Position numbers and translations under genes: made by a program. 64,000 bases of DNA, from contig NC_053139.1 of the NCBI RefSeq assembly GCF_016808335.1, positions 39,862,464 through 39,926,463 on the forward strand, written 5' to 3'. Shown in pieces: positions 33,459 to 45,222 of this stretch (its first letter is position 1; each line of letters starts with the position of its first letter). This DNA comes from Panicum virgatum (lineage: Eukaryota > Streptophyta > Magnoliopsida > Poales > Poaceae). The notes below the pieces were generated by a model, which was not told the DNA's origin, did not search any database, and was given only the letters and a program-made list of their open reading frames with translations.

Positions 33459-34496
33459 TTCGTCGAGCAGGTGGTGTGCGCGGCGGGGACGAGGCGGCTG
33501 GCTCCGTTTCCTCCCAGAATGAATCGTGACTTCGGCGAGTTCAGCTCCCACGCGACCGAGGCGGCGAGGCTCGTAGCACGTTTACCTGCAGGGAGCCGAG
33601 TCCAGACCTCAATTCAACAGGTATGCATCGGCCGCCGGACTCGTGATCGAGTTTGCGCAGACCTCAATTCAACAGTGAAAAATCGAGTTCGAGTATGATG
33701 CATGCCTGCACGCAGAGCTCGGCCAGCCGAGGGGAAGGCTCGGGCAGCAGCGGCGCGCACAGATCGTCGTTCGCCCTCGCCCATTGCCATCCTTCGTTCT
33801 TGAAACGAAACCCGTTGCCATCACTGGTCCGTGCGCACTACTCTGCCACCAATGTAAAGCAACGGCTGGCACACGACGGCGGTGGTTGAGGGACCAGAGG
33901 GAGGCAGCGAACGTGGCGGCAGCCGGCGGCGGAAGCCCGATGCGTACACGGGACGACGGCGAACTGGGGAAAAGAATGGAGAGAGCTGAGGGGCTGCACG
34001 AGCCGTCGAGCCGCAAGTTGAGCGAGCGGCTGGACAGGGAGCCGAGCACAGCATTCCTGAGACGCGTGTTACAATTGGAGCCACAGCCACCACCACCACG
34101 CCAGAAGAGCGGGCCCACGAGTCAGCGTCATGTAGAACCCATCTCGTAATACTAAAAGCTAAATTAAAAATAGAATAAAAACAAAAATTCAGGGTTTAGC
34201 GCAAAGACCAAGCAAAAGTCTCCTGCCAACCCCAACCAGCATTTTTTTATTGTCTGTATGTATACCTATACAAAGACAAATCCATAAGCACACCAGTTTC
34301 AGCTGTACTTTTGGACTGCTATATCTCCTTTGAATTACAGACACAAGCGGCAGGCAACATACGCTCAAAGTCATGTGCCGAAGGCCCCTACCAATTGGTG
34401 AACAAAACAATCAAGTATGAACGATTCAAAGTTTCAGACCCTTTTCACAGACCAAAGTGAAATTTCAAGTTTTCAACTATCTTGAATTCGTGTGTA
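33459..34496. other. Intergenic DNA between two minus-strand genes
   Basis: 33459-34150 is GC-rich (promoter and 5' UTR of the maturase gene) with no recognised protein. 34190-34496 is the likely 3' UTR of the Nudix gene. Confidence 0.5.
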
Positions 34497-37400
34497 TTAC
34501 TGACTGCTTGATCCTGAAGCCCTGTCGAGGTCCCTCCGGTTCATGTAAAAGGAGGACAGTTTATCTGTGAATGCCGATTTTACGGAGATCGGCAAAAACC
34601 CGGCATATTCCTTGTCCACTTTAGCTAAACCGACTTTGAGGATGTACTTCACGAATTCGTGTTTCTGGACAAATGGCTGCGCTGCAAATTCCTCCACGGG
34701 CACCCACTGCAATTGAGAAGTAGTGTGTCATCAAAGCAAATATTTGGTCAAATGCTGCTTGAAGAACTGAAGTAAACCCTTTAAGAGGTAGGTTTTTTGG
34801 ATGAAATAATCGTTAAATTTGATGTTGGAGTTTTGGTTCCAAGTACCTGGCATGCCTCTATTTCTGAGTCTTGCTTAGTAATCTCATATGAAAGTGGTCG
34901 TAGCAGGCATACAAAAAATAGATCCGATTTATCAAAAAAGGCTTTGTGGCTCTGCCTGCAAATGATACAGAGATTTATCAATAGATTGCATCAGCACAAT
35001 GAAAATAAAGGAAAAAGGGAGTCAGCTAAATTTCATATTGAATGGAAATGCAAGCAATGACTTTTTTCCCCTTTTTGGTTCTCTAATATCACAACAGTAG
35101 CTAAGAAATAAAAATATCTGCACGTAGTATGTTGAACAGTACTTCTCTTTCTTTCTGTTGTCGGTATATTTGGTAAGTGTGACAAGATACCTGGTAAGTC
35201 TATGCTAGATAAATGTAGGAAAGAACTGGGATCAGAAGTCGAAAATCATTACCTGAAGGCAAGCACTTCAACAAATTCTGCATCAATCTGAGATTCAGAA
35301 AAGAAAAACAAATGAGTATGAGCAACCATGACATGATTTTACCAGACAAAGTTTATTACAAACTTGGACTTCTGTTTACACTAATACATACCCCTGTCTC
35401 TTCTTTTACTTCTCTTACAGCACCAGCATTTATATCTTCCCCCTGTATGTACCAACATCTTGTGAATTACAACAGGACAAGTTGGCAATGAACAGACAAC
35501 GGATATTATCTCTACATGTTCAGATCAGAATTATTACTGGTTCAACTACGCCAGTCGGAAATTTCCATACACCAAGGCCTCGAAGTACACCACTCTTTTC
35601 TTGTACAGCCAAGACCTGAACAAGGAAGAATTTCAGGGATAAGGAAGATAAAAAAACTTGTTTAAAGATGATGCTTAATAGAATATCCGGTAGTCATAAC
35701 TCATAGTGATAGATAATTGATTAACAAAGTTAATTAGGATCCGTAAAGGAGGTAACAGAGTAATAACAAGCTAAATCCTTGGAAGCTATCACATTCATTT
35801 TGTACCTCTCTTTTGTCATTCATTATAAAAGCTCCAACACCCACACGGTGGGTTGCATTTACTGGTAGCGTATGTGTTGTATTTGGAAGCCAGTACGCAA
35901 GCATCAAGTATGTTTCCTCTGCATGATGGTACCAGAAACCTTCCTACATACACAATGAAGTTAAAAGTATTTCAGAGATAAAATCAACTGAATCAAACTG
36001 TGGATGTTAGCAACTACTATCTAAACAGTAAAAAACAATAGAGTTATGGTGACTCAAATATTGTATTAATATTCTTCATTTTTGAATACACAGGTTACAT
36101 CAAGTCATACAACTATAAATATTGAAAAGGTGAGTTTAATTACCTCCACAGCTGGTGTAATAAGGTTGGAAAGGGTAATAGGCAATTTGATCCAGACACC
36201 TCTTATTCCCTACAACGAGAAAATAAATTACAACCATGGGGATGTTAAATGTAAATTTCTGATAATTCTACTTCAATGACAAGCAAGGGCAGGCTATGCA
36301 TTCTAACCGCATGTCGGAACCTCTCCCCCTTAAGACACCCATGAATAACTAAAATTATTTTTAAAAAAAACTTGGGCTTGGGCAGCGAATGGTGACGAAA
36401 ATGATAATGTGCAAGTACAGTTCTGCGTGTCTATGTTAGATGCCTTGGATATGGTTGGTGGCTCCTCAGCCCTGATAGAAAATATTAAATCTTTAGCATA
36501 GTCACTATTACAGAGCACCAAGAAATTTTAACTTCATGATCCTACTATACACTGTTGCCACCATGGATCTTTGAAATAGATTATCCGCGCTTCAAATTTA
36601 AAATCTTGGGATATTTATATCACAAATTCATCCTCAACTTAGAGACTGATGGATTTCGAACAAGTCATCACAGCATGATAGAATACATGGCAACTTAGAG
36701 GTCGAGGGGGGTCACCTGCTCCCTCCATTTTGCCAATGCTGCTTTCAGTGAAGCCGAAAACACTCCAGGATCCATCGGCGTCACCATCTCAATAATAACA
36801 CCTCCGTGCTTGTCATTCACAAAAGGCAATTGCTCGACATTCCTCTCAGCCACAGCCAGCTCCGCGGCCACTGTTGAACTCGTCGAACCTGACATGGCTC
36901 TGCGGCTGAGCTCGCCTAGCCGTCCTCCCCTTGCACCTGCCAAAGTCAGACGAAACAAAAATCATGAACTGCAGCTGCGCAAAAAGGCGCACATCTACAG
37001 CATTTAGCTAGCCCTGTTTAGATCTTTACCCGTAAATCTCGTAAACGAAAAAAAATCACATCGAATATTTTGACACATGCATAGAGTACTAAATGAAGTC
37101 TATTTACAAAACTTTTTGCATGGATGGGCTGTAAATCGCGAGACGAATCTAATGAGCCTACTTAATCCATGATTTGCAACAATGATGCTACAGTAACCAT
37201 CCGCTAATCATGGATTAATTAGCATCATTAAATTCGTCTCGCGATTTACAACCCATCTGTGCAAAAAGTTTTATAAATAGACTTTATTTAGTACTTCAAA
37301 TTAGCAAGATTCCGTCGCAAAAAAATTTTGCTCTAAACACGGTAGTTCCAAAAAAAATTCTACAGTACCCGTCACATCGAATTTTTGGATACATGCATGG

Positions 37401-38727
37401 AGAATTAAATGCAGTTGAAAAAAATAACTAATTACACAGTCTAATTGATTAGCACGAGATGAATCTTTTAAGCCTAATTAGTCCATGATTGAATATTATT
37501 TGTCAAATAACAACGAAATGTGCTACAGTACCAAAACCCAAACTTTTTTGCGAACTAAACACAGCCAGCTGCGGATTTATGGGTGGCGCGAACAGTCTCG
37601 CCGTACCATGCCCAAACGAATTGACAATCCGAAAAGGGGTAGTCAGCAGTGTGGGGAAGGTGAGTGAGTGCCACTAAGGCGGTGTTTAGTTTCGCGAAAA
37701 GTTTCCAAAATTTTTCACTGACGCACATCACATCAAATCTTATGATACATGCATGGAGTATTAAATGTAGTTAAAAATATAACTAATTGCACAGTTTGGT
37801 TGTAAATGACGAGACGAATATTTTGAGACTAATTACTCCATAGTTGGACAATAGTTGTCAAATAAAATCAAAACATAGTATAGCAACTTTTTCGCAAAAT
37901 TTTCGCGAACTAAACACACCCTAATTGGGGATGGGCGGGAAAGGCAGCAGCCACTAAATTGTCATCATGCGTGTTCCACTCTTTCACTGTCCATCGTGGT
38001 CACCCATTCCCCTTCCCGTTCCCCTAGAATCTATAGATCCATGACCAAGGCCAAGACCCGGGATCCCAGAATATGGGAGTGGGCGCCGTCCACGTCTAAT
38101 CTAATCACCCGTACCATACACCAATTCCACTTCCTGTGCGAATTCAGGAATTCCGGTTGGTACCAGATGAGATGACCACGGTTCAAGCGCCGCCGCCGTC
38201 AGACGTACAGGACGCCACGTGGGGAGGAACTAGCATACTGTAGGCACCGACGGATGGATCATGGATGATGATCCAAAAGTCAAACCGAATGCGGCGAAAA
38301 ACCATGTGGCTGTGTTGGGAGCGGCGAGGAACAGTGCCCGAGCGAGCGATCCGCCGCCGAGGCCGAGGCCACGTACCAGGCACCCCCCCTGCCTTCCCCG
38401 CGACGAGAGCCTGCTGAAGCAGGCGGCCGGGCACGGGCGCGGGCGCGGGCGCGGCGGGGGGCGCTGAGCGAGTCGAGAAGGGAAGGGAGACGACGCACCT
38501 CCGGTGCCGTGGAGCGCGGCGCGGGGCGGGCAGCCGGCGAGGCGGAGGGGCCGCGGCCGGGAGGAGGAGGATGAGGAGAGGCCTCGGTGGGCCCGGACCG
38601 GGGCGGCGGCGAGGCCTGGCACCGCCTGGAGGCGGCGCGGGAGGAGGGGCAGGCGGCGGAGTGCGAGGGGCGCGCGCGGGCGCGTGGTGGGGAGGGAGAG
38701 CCAGAGCCGGAGCGAGTGGGCGGCCAT
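34497..38727 (-). CDS. Nudix hydrolase, NUDT8-like with N-terminal transit peptide
   Basis: Nine coding exons, read right to left: 38499-38727, 36716-36936, 36144-36209, 35806-35943, 35538-35615, 35392-35442, 35253-35287, 34847-34955 and 34497-34706. All are GT-AG and total 378 residues, close to the Arabidopsis NUDT8 length. The Nudix box is perfect: G240-x5-E246-x7-REVKEETG-I, with the metal-binding glutamates present, so pyrophosphohydrolase activity on a nucleotide-linked substrate is expected. The pre-Nudix domain has the plant signature GGVIIEM, then RGVWIKLP and GFWYHHAEETYLMLAYWLP. The first exon encodes an Arg/Ser/Pro-rich leader (MAAHSLRLWLSLPTTR, GLSSSSSSRPRP), a probable plastid or mitochondrial transit peptide. 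It joins exon 2 at phase 1 (donor GAGGTGCGTC, acceptor GGCAG). The leader exon is 1.56 kb from exon 2; an internal ATG at 36895 could give a cytosolic form. Confidence 0.9.
37012..37342. mobile_element. Tourist-like MITE A in intron 1 of the Nudix gene
   Basis: Ends CCCTGTTTAGA and TCTAAACACGG are complementary. TAG (37009-37011 and 37343-37345) flanks both sides as a 3-base target duplication. Internal long inverted repeats centre on GTAAATCGCGAGACGAAT and ATTCGTCTCGCGATTTAC. Confidence 0.8.
37343..37565. mobile_element. Tourist-like MITE B, adjacent to MITE A
   Basis: It contains the family words GTCACATCGAATTTTTGGA, ACATGCATGGAG, TTAGTCCATGATTG and TGCTACAGTA, and ends GCGAACTAAACACAGCC. 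The left terminus is decayed. Confidence 0.7.
37678..37921. mobile_element. Tourist-like MITE C with TAA target duplication
   Basis: GGCGGTGTTTAGTTTCGCG at the left is matched by CGCGAACTAAACACACCC at the right, flanked by TAA on both sides. The 3-base TAA duplication and the G-rich termini are diagnostic of PIF/Harbinger-type Tourist elements and help classify the related copies elsewhere in the window. Confidence 0.85.
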
Positions 38728-39404
38728 CCAGCTCGGCGCGTCCCCACCCCGCTTTATTTGGGAGCGAGGCGGAGCAGGTGGCAGCAAGCAGCTGCCCAGC
38801 CGCCCAGGGGAGGGAGGGAGCTGCCGGCCGCGGGCACAGTGGCAGTGGCGCACTGGCACGCGCGGCGCGGGGAAGAGGTTGGGGGGGCGCGGTTGCCGGC
38901 TCGCTCGCTCGTCGGTTTTGGTTTGCCCGGGGCGAAGCGAAGAGGGGCCCGCGGCCGCGGGTGCGTGGCCGTGTCTGTGTGGCGTGGCCCGGCACGCACG
39001 GCCGGCCAGCGGCCACGGCGCGGGTCCGCGGCTGCCTTTTGCTGGGTGGGAAGTGGGAACGGGGTGGCGGGCGGCGACGCGGCTGGCTGGGGGACCGAGC
39101 GGGAAAGCGACGCGGCGGCGGCGGCTCGGTGGCCGTTGACGCTGGAGCACCCGCCGGGTGGGAAAGAAAGAGAAAAAAAAAAGGCAACGCTACGCTAGTA
39201 CGCTACGCGCCGCTCCTGAGCCTAGGCTTTTACGTGTTGGTGCAAGCTTGGGTGAGGACTGGACGTCGTACCACTCCGCGATCCGTCGGCCACTCCGGCG
39301 CCGGGACGTGACCATCTGACTAAGAATCTGTCGTTACGCGCCGGCCTAATCCTCCCTATCGCGTCGATCCAATCCACTCGCTCAAGTATCAAAATAAAAA
39401 GAAA
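38728..39404. promoter_or_regulatory. GC-rich promoter region of the Nudix gene
   Basis: GC-rich CpG-island-like DNA continues to about 39200 upstream of the leader exon. All six frames are open here, but only because of base composition. Confidence 0.5.
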
Positions 39405-40251
39405 GTAAATTGCACAGGTGATCCAAATTTGTCCCGAATCCCCATTCTGATTCCAATAATTTTAAAATGCTCATAATAATTTTTAAACTTGCCGCCCGCT
39501 CTCATTCAGTCCTTAAACTTGTCTTGAGTATTCATCCTGATCCTCGCACTCTCAAATGCACATAATGATCCGCCTTAAACTTATCCAACACCCATCAAGG
39601 TCCATATGCTTCTAAAATACTTTATTTATTTAGAATTTTTTTTGCAAATTGTTTCAAATTTGTTTGGATTTGAAATCAAATTTGATTCCCACTCAAAGTG
39701 AATCCAAAATTTATGGATAAATTATCACAAATTGAATGTGAAATATCAAAATCTCTAGATAACCTATATTCGAATTCTTTTTGTGATGTTCTCAAGATTG
39801 ATAAATAATTTTAATATTATTTTAATCTCTAAAATGAAATCAGCTATTAAATAAGTATAAATCATCAAATATTGTATCCAAGATGATTACCTCATTAATT
39901 TTTAATCAATTTTGAGTGAGATTAGAACTTCATTTGAAATTCTAAAAGTTTGAAATAATTCGTAAAAGTTTTTTCTAAATATTTTGGAAGTATATGAACT
40001 TGTTTGAGAATGTGGGACAAGTTTACGGATCATTGTGTGCATTTGGAGAGTATAAGTATCGGGATGAGAATTCGGGACAAGTTTAAGGACCAAGATGAGA
40101 GCGTGGGACAAGAACTATTATGTGCATTTTAGGAGGACCAGAACCGGAATGAGAACTTGGGATAAGTTTAACGATTATTATGCGCATTTTAAGAGTACGA
40201 AGACGGAGATGAAAACTAGGAACAAATTTAAGGACCGCCTTTGAAATTTAC
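39405..40251. mobile_element. Fold-back element with 250-bp arms made of tandem units
   Basis: The arms at 39405-39650 and about 39965-40251 are inverted copies of each other. Terminal pair: GTAAATTGCACAGGTGATCC against the complement of GGACCGCCTTTGAAATTTAC. Within each arm a unit of 50-60 bp repeats, built of ACTTGTCCCGAATTCTCAT, CTCTCAAATGCACATAATGA and variants. About 310 bases of AT-rich unique DNA form the loop. Tandem repeats inside long arms are typical of Foldback-class transposons. No coding capacity was seen. Confidence 0.8.
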
Positions 40252-41161
40252 TTAAAAAAATCCACTCACTAGTCAGTCTCAGTGGGACCACGCCGCCTCG
40301 CCCACGCCGCGCGAGCAGCAGCAGGGCCGTGGCGCCGGCGAGCTCGAGCAGGGAGCAACGTGCAGGGGAGGGGGCGGGGAGGGGATGCGCGCGGCCGGCC
40401 TTGCTTCGCTGAGCCTCTGCCTCGCCGGGCGACGCCGCGGCCTGCCTCGCCTCGCCGCGCCTTTGCCACGCCGACGCCGTGAGCAGAGGAGGAAAAGGCC
40501 CTTGGGCTCGCCCAAGGCTGCGGAAGGGGGAGCGGTGCCCTGCTCCGCCCAAATCCTCCCTATCGTGGCCGCGCGCGCGAAGAAGGCGGAGGAGGACGGG
40601 GCGGAGAGGACTCGTCGGGGGCCGTCGCCATCAGGAGAGGGGAGCCGGGAGCAGAGAGGACCTCTGCGTCGTCCCGCGCCGCGCGGACCTCTGCTGCAGC
40701 CCTGTGCTGCCACCCCGCCCATCCGTTCCCCACCGCCAAGCTCTGCTGCTGGCCCGCGACCGCACTCAACTGCCGGACGATATGGGCATGTCGACGCTCA
40801 AATGGACCATCCATTTGAGCTGCGTGTAAGAGCGATGGAGGAGGCCTGAGACTGGTCCAGAGGGCAGCAGGCCCCACAGCCACTCCATGTTGACCCGGAC
40901 CGGCGGGTATCAGCAGCGGAGACCGATGGGCGATGGTGGTGGCCGCCGGTCTGACGACGGAGCAAGCAACCGGACGAATATCCCAAAGCCATCGGCGTCG
41001 AGCGGATCCCCATCTTATCTTTATTATATCGCGTTTGACACATGGGCACCGGGCGGATCGCTATGCGTTCCAGGCAACGGGCCAGCCGAATCCCGGCGCC
41101 GGGAACCGGGGAAGCTTGCCTCGCCGCCGAGTAACGCCGTCTGCGTCCAAGAGGCGCATAG
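40252..41161. other. GC-rich unclassified DNA between two transposons
   Basis: Several open frames exist in 40280-40850, but none resembles a known protein. It could be a captured gene fragment or promoter remnant. Confidence 0.4.
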
Positions 41162-43391
41162 GGGTGTGTTTGATATGGTCCAAAAGGGGGAGGCCGAGCC
41201 CGTGGCATGCAGAGCGGGTGTTTGATTTACTTGGCCCAGATTGGGAGCCTGGCCTGCGGCGTGCAAAATCCCTTCTCTCTCCTGGCTCTGGCCATACGCT
41301 CTAAGTTTTCGTTTCTCCTCGGCCATGCTTTTGCGGCACTTGCGCTGGCGATTCTGGCGGCTGCGCGCGACTCTGGCGGGCTTGCGCAGGAAGAAGGAAA
41401 CTTCCGCGCGCTCCCTTTCCCGCCGAAATCCATGGCCTATATTAACCCCCCTTCTCCCTCTCTCTGCTCTTCTCCTCCTCTCCACACTCCACTCCCGTTG
41501 AGGTACTGTCGTCGAGGTGAGCTCCATTGCCGACGCGTCAGTTGCGTTCCGCGGGCTTCGTCTCCGTTCTCCCGGTGTGGATCTGCGTCCAGGCGGCGCG
41601 GCTCCCTCTGTTGGCGGGCTCCGGCGAGGCGGTCTTCTTCCTTCTTCTTCTTCTCCGACGAGGCGGTGTTTCTGTTCGTGGATCTTGCGTCTCTTGTGCT
41701 TCGTCGTCCAGATCTGCTCCTTCCTCCCCACCACCTTCCGATTTGAGCAGCATCTGCACCCCTCCGACTCACCCGAGGTGAAATCGGTTTTCCCCCCCAA
41801 CCTTCTCGGTCTACTTTTAATGTTTGCCTCGGATCTCTATACTTTTTGTTGATGTTTACTATACTCATGGTCAATCCTGCCTATTGTCGTCCATGGTTAC
41901 TTGTTCTTATTGTTGGTACTTCGTTGATTTGTTTCATAGTGTTACTATTCTTGCCGATGTTCATGTTTTGTTGGTACTGGGAGATGAATGGTCGATGATG
42001 AATAGCTTATGTGGCACAGGGAGGCATTTTTTATGCGGGCCGTGCCTTTTTATGAATGCTTACACTACCATGCAGAGGCCAGCCAGGGTCTACCTAAATT
42101 ACTTATACATTTGTGAATGAATGTAGATGGATGCAAATGCACAACATGCTTTGATGGCTAGGCAAGCAGCTGGGATGGTTGTTGTGATGGCGACCTTTGT
42201 AGTAAATAGGCTTAGAAGGATTAGAGGAGAAGAGGCAATCCCTTATGGCCCTAAGACTCATGCTGAGAGGCATAGGCAGAGCACACTGCAATTGATGTAC
42301 AATTACAACGATGTTGAATGCGTTGTAATATTGCGCATGAGAAGAGTCCTTTTTTTCTTTATGTAACCTGCTCAGAAATAGAGGCCTTGTACCTGAGACA
42401 GTAGGGTGTCCTGTGGAAGAGCAGGTGGCAATGTTTTTGCATGTGGTTGGTCACAACCAGAGATTTAGGGTAGTGCACCAATCTTTTAGGAGGTCCATTG
42501 AGACTGTGAGTAGAGTCTTTCACCAAGTGTTGTATGCAATTGGTGAGTTAAGGGCTGACATGATGATGCCTCCTTCCACTGCCACACATCCAAAGATTTT
42601 GGGGAGCCACAGATGGTTTCCTTTTTTGAAGGTACTTGTTCATTAGATGCACATGTTGTGCAGATAGCACTTAGAGAGGGTTGACTGTTGAGAAGTATAA
42701 TTCCTCCACCTCCCTCCCCCACTCTCTTCTCTTTTGGGTTCCATTTTGGCTAGAAACTGTGCATGGTAAATGGCTGACCAGCACCTGTTCTTTTGGGTTT
42801 ACTTAGCAGGAGGGTGGCTAACTAAGGATAGTGTACTTATATTTCAACTTGTTGTATTCAAATGCAGCCTCTGTTGGCTTGCTGTTGCACTGATATGAAG
42901 TTGTATGCTATTACGATCCATTCCTGTTTCATTACTTCATAATATGTTTACTCATGCCACCTGATTATTTTTTACACCCATGATGATTAGTTGATGATAA
43001 CTGTGTGATGATGAAAACTGGTGTTGATCAACTCTAACTCCAACTCAATGTTGTTATTTTGAAATGGCCGATGATGTTGGGTAATTAGCTTAGGCTATTA
43101 TTTCAGACCTGATCATGTGAACTTTGCTATTTTCATGTGTTGCTGTTGAAATATGTTGAGTTGTGACTCCATGGGCCATGCTGGATTGGCTGGAATCAAA
43201 CACCATCTCGTTTTGGTAGTTGGGGTTGGGCCAGGCTGCTGGCTGTGAATCAAACACAGAAAAGTAATAACTTGGCCCAAATGATGCATGCAAATCAAAC
43301 AAGAACACTTGTGCACCGCAGGCCGGGCCATGGCTGGCCTGGGCCTGGCTGGCTGGCCAGGCCTTGCACAGGCCTGATATCAAACACGCCC
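41162..43391 (+). mobile_element. PIF/Harbinger transposon, 2.2 kb, internally deleted
   Basis: Terminal inverted repeats GGGTGTGTTTGATAT (left) and ATATCAAACACGCCC (right) are flanked by TAG on both sides (41159-41161 and 43392-43394), a 3-base target duplication. Inside is a HARBI1-like transposase N-terminus (see 42127-42632). The catalytic DDE half, normally introduced by a CIGAIDGTH-like motif, is missing. Confidence 0.82.
42127..42632 (+). pseudogene. HARBI1-like transposase, N-terminal half
   Basis: 42127-42290 encodes MDANAQHALMARQAAGM and on to RLRRIRGEE. After a frame change, 42365-42632 encodes LLRNRGLVPETVGCPVEEQ, then FLHVVGHNQRFRVVHQSFRR, ETVSRVFHQVL and LGSHRWFPFLK, where a GGTACTTG donor-like site follows. 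This is the conserved N-terminal region of plant Harbinger transposases, which bind DNA and position the nuclease. No downstream exon carrying the DDE triad is present, so the protein is non-functional. Confidence 0.8.
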
Positions 43392-43440
43392 TAGATGTCC
43401 CAAGCCAAGCCATCCAATTAACCCCAAAACACTGCACATC

Positions 43441-44430
43441 ACGTTAACAGAGCACAAGCGCAGGGCACAAACAAAAACGAAAACCTGATGACCCAGCACC
43501 CAACGGTGACCAGATCACCTTCTTGCCCTTCTTTGTTCCGAATCCAAGTAGTATGCCAGCTGAAAATGAGCTTTGGTATCAGTCTGAACCTTCAGAAGGC
43601 GTCGCCTGCGGCGCCCTCGCGCTCGGGGACCCTGTACGAGTACCCGAGATCGTCGGATTGCCGCCGGATGATAGATGCCAGGCCCGTATCCGGGCACGTG
43701 CGGACCGTGCGACCGCACAGGGCCCCCGAATTCGAAGGGCCCCCAAAATATTAGGTATACATCAGATATAGTCATGTAAAGACTTTAATTTAGTTGATTG
43801 TTTGACCCAATTTGTGGTAAAACATGGCCCAAATTGCTCCTAAAAGATAAATCGTCGTAAACATATCACTTGTCACTTCTTTTTACATGGGTGCTGCTCG
43901 GGGTCACGTGTGTGATCTCGAGTGGACCTGTCACAGCATCCCAACCTCTCCAAGATTCCGTCTTTTGGACTTAAAATCGGCCTAATAAACCAGACCCTTC
44001 AATGCTTTGTTGCTAGAACAAACTTTTTTTCGGAAATTTTTTTTGTTGCTCAAACAATAAATATTGTTCTAGCAACAAAAAAAATTGTTTCGGAACAAAA
44101 AAACAGTTATTGGGCCTTTTGTGATGATTTAACTGGCAGTCACACGTGTGACTTGTAACATTTGTGCTTTCACACAGCACATCGTGCTTGCCGGCTGCTA
44201 TCGCTTAGTATTCATGATCCTGTACTAGGCCACTAGAGCCCCGGTCCATTGTTTCGCACAGGGCCCCCGAATTTGCTGGTACGGCCCTGATAGATGCAGC
44301 CCTCTGCGGCTCTGCATGCATCAGCTGCGCCACCTCTCCCTGGAGCTGCAGAAACAGTCACCCAAAATCGCACCAAGAACATGCGTCTTGGTTTCTGAAA
44401 GTTTCAGCGACAATAAGAATCTATCAGGTC
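43441..44430 (-). pseudogene. Partial duplicate of the 3' end of the SRF receptor kinase gene
   Basis: 43441-43678 matches about 52337-52530, which is the 3' UTR and last exon of the gene at 52451-56803 (shared ACAGAGCACAAG, CAGAAGGCGTCGCCTGCG, GTACGAGTACCCGAGATCGT, TTGCCGCCG). 44298-44430 continues with pieces of the last and penultimate exons (CATCAGCTGCGCCACC; CCTCTCCCTGGAGCTGCAG). Most of the kinase sequence between is missing, and the hAT element at 43679-44289 is inserted. It keeps the orientation of the parent gene, about 9 kb away. Confidence 0.85.
43679..44289. mobile_element. Non-autonomous hAT element with perfect 8-bp target duplication
   Basis: It begins CAGGCCCGTATCC and ends GCTGGTACGGCCCTG, complementary CAGGG-type hAT termini. 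Subterminal CGCACAGGGCCCCCGAATT occurs near both ends. ATAGATGC flanks both sides (43671-43678 and 44290-44297). The length is 611 bp, with no transposase. Confidence 0.92.
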
Positions 44431-45222
44431 AGAAAACGGCGAGCACTGCTGCAAACTCCTTCCACTCTTTAGATGTTCCGGCCTTCAAAAAATCAGCTCG
44501 GCCAATATTGTTTTGCTGCCAAAAAAAAAGATGGTGCTGCAGCGATAACGGACTTCCGGCCAATTAGCTTGATTCACTCCTTTGTCAAGATAATCACGAA
44601 GGCACTAGTTCTTCGCCTTGCTGGCTTGCTCCTTTCATGAACAGCTCTGTCTCAACGAATCAAAGTGCATTCATTAAAAAGAGAAGTATCCATGACAATT
44701 ACTTGGCAGTAAAATATATGGCAAGACTGCTTCCACAAAAACCGAACTCCAACCCTCTTCTTCAAGCTACATATTGCTAAGGCTTTCGATTCCCTGTGCT
44801 GGGACTACCTGCTCACTTTACCTAGAAATTGGGATTCCCTGATAGATGAAGGGAGACGATCGCACGCATACTCTCAACTTCTTGCTCGCGGGTACTGCTC
44901 AATGGAATTCCGACACGGCCAACGCAACACTAGACACCGGGTATCCGAATCTCCTTGTATGCAGATGACGCCGCACTTTTCACTCTGACCGAGTCCTGAG
45001 ATCGATTTTCACTCTGACAACGACAGTTCGACCGTCACAGTGTGTATTGTTCGGTTTTGAATGCCCACAATTCGATTTTACCACACACTGGAGCTGGCCT
45101 AAGGGCAAGCCAATGAGCACCTCCAGTGCTTGTTCGACTTGTACATGCCACGGTAATCGAAGAATGATTCGGTTCGACAGCTACAGTGCTAACATAGGTA
45201 AGTGGGACCCTCATAAAACTAA

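Noticed and set aside
33459..33551. Upstream extension of the maturase frame to 33551
   Set aside because: The extension starts with GTG, not ATG. The first ATG (33458) begins a typical targeting peptide.
38183..39187. Long overlapping open frames on both strands of the GC-rich block upstream of the Nudix gene
   Set aside because: GC content of this kind leaves all frames open. Only the short leader exon 38499-38727 joins a conserved protein.
40280..40850. Candidate gene in the GC-rich block between the fold-back and Harbinger elements
   Set aside because: Open frames on both strands lack any recognisable domain or consistent splice structure.
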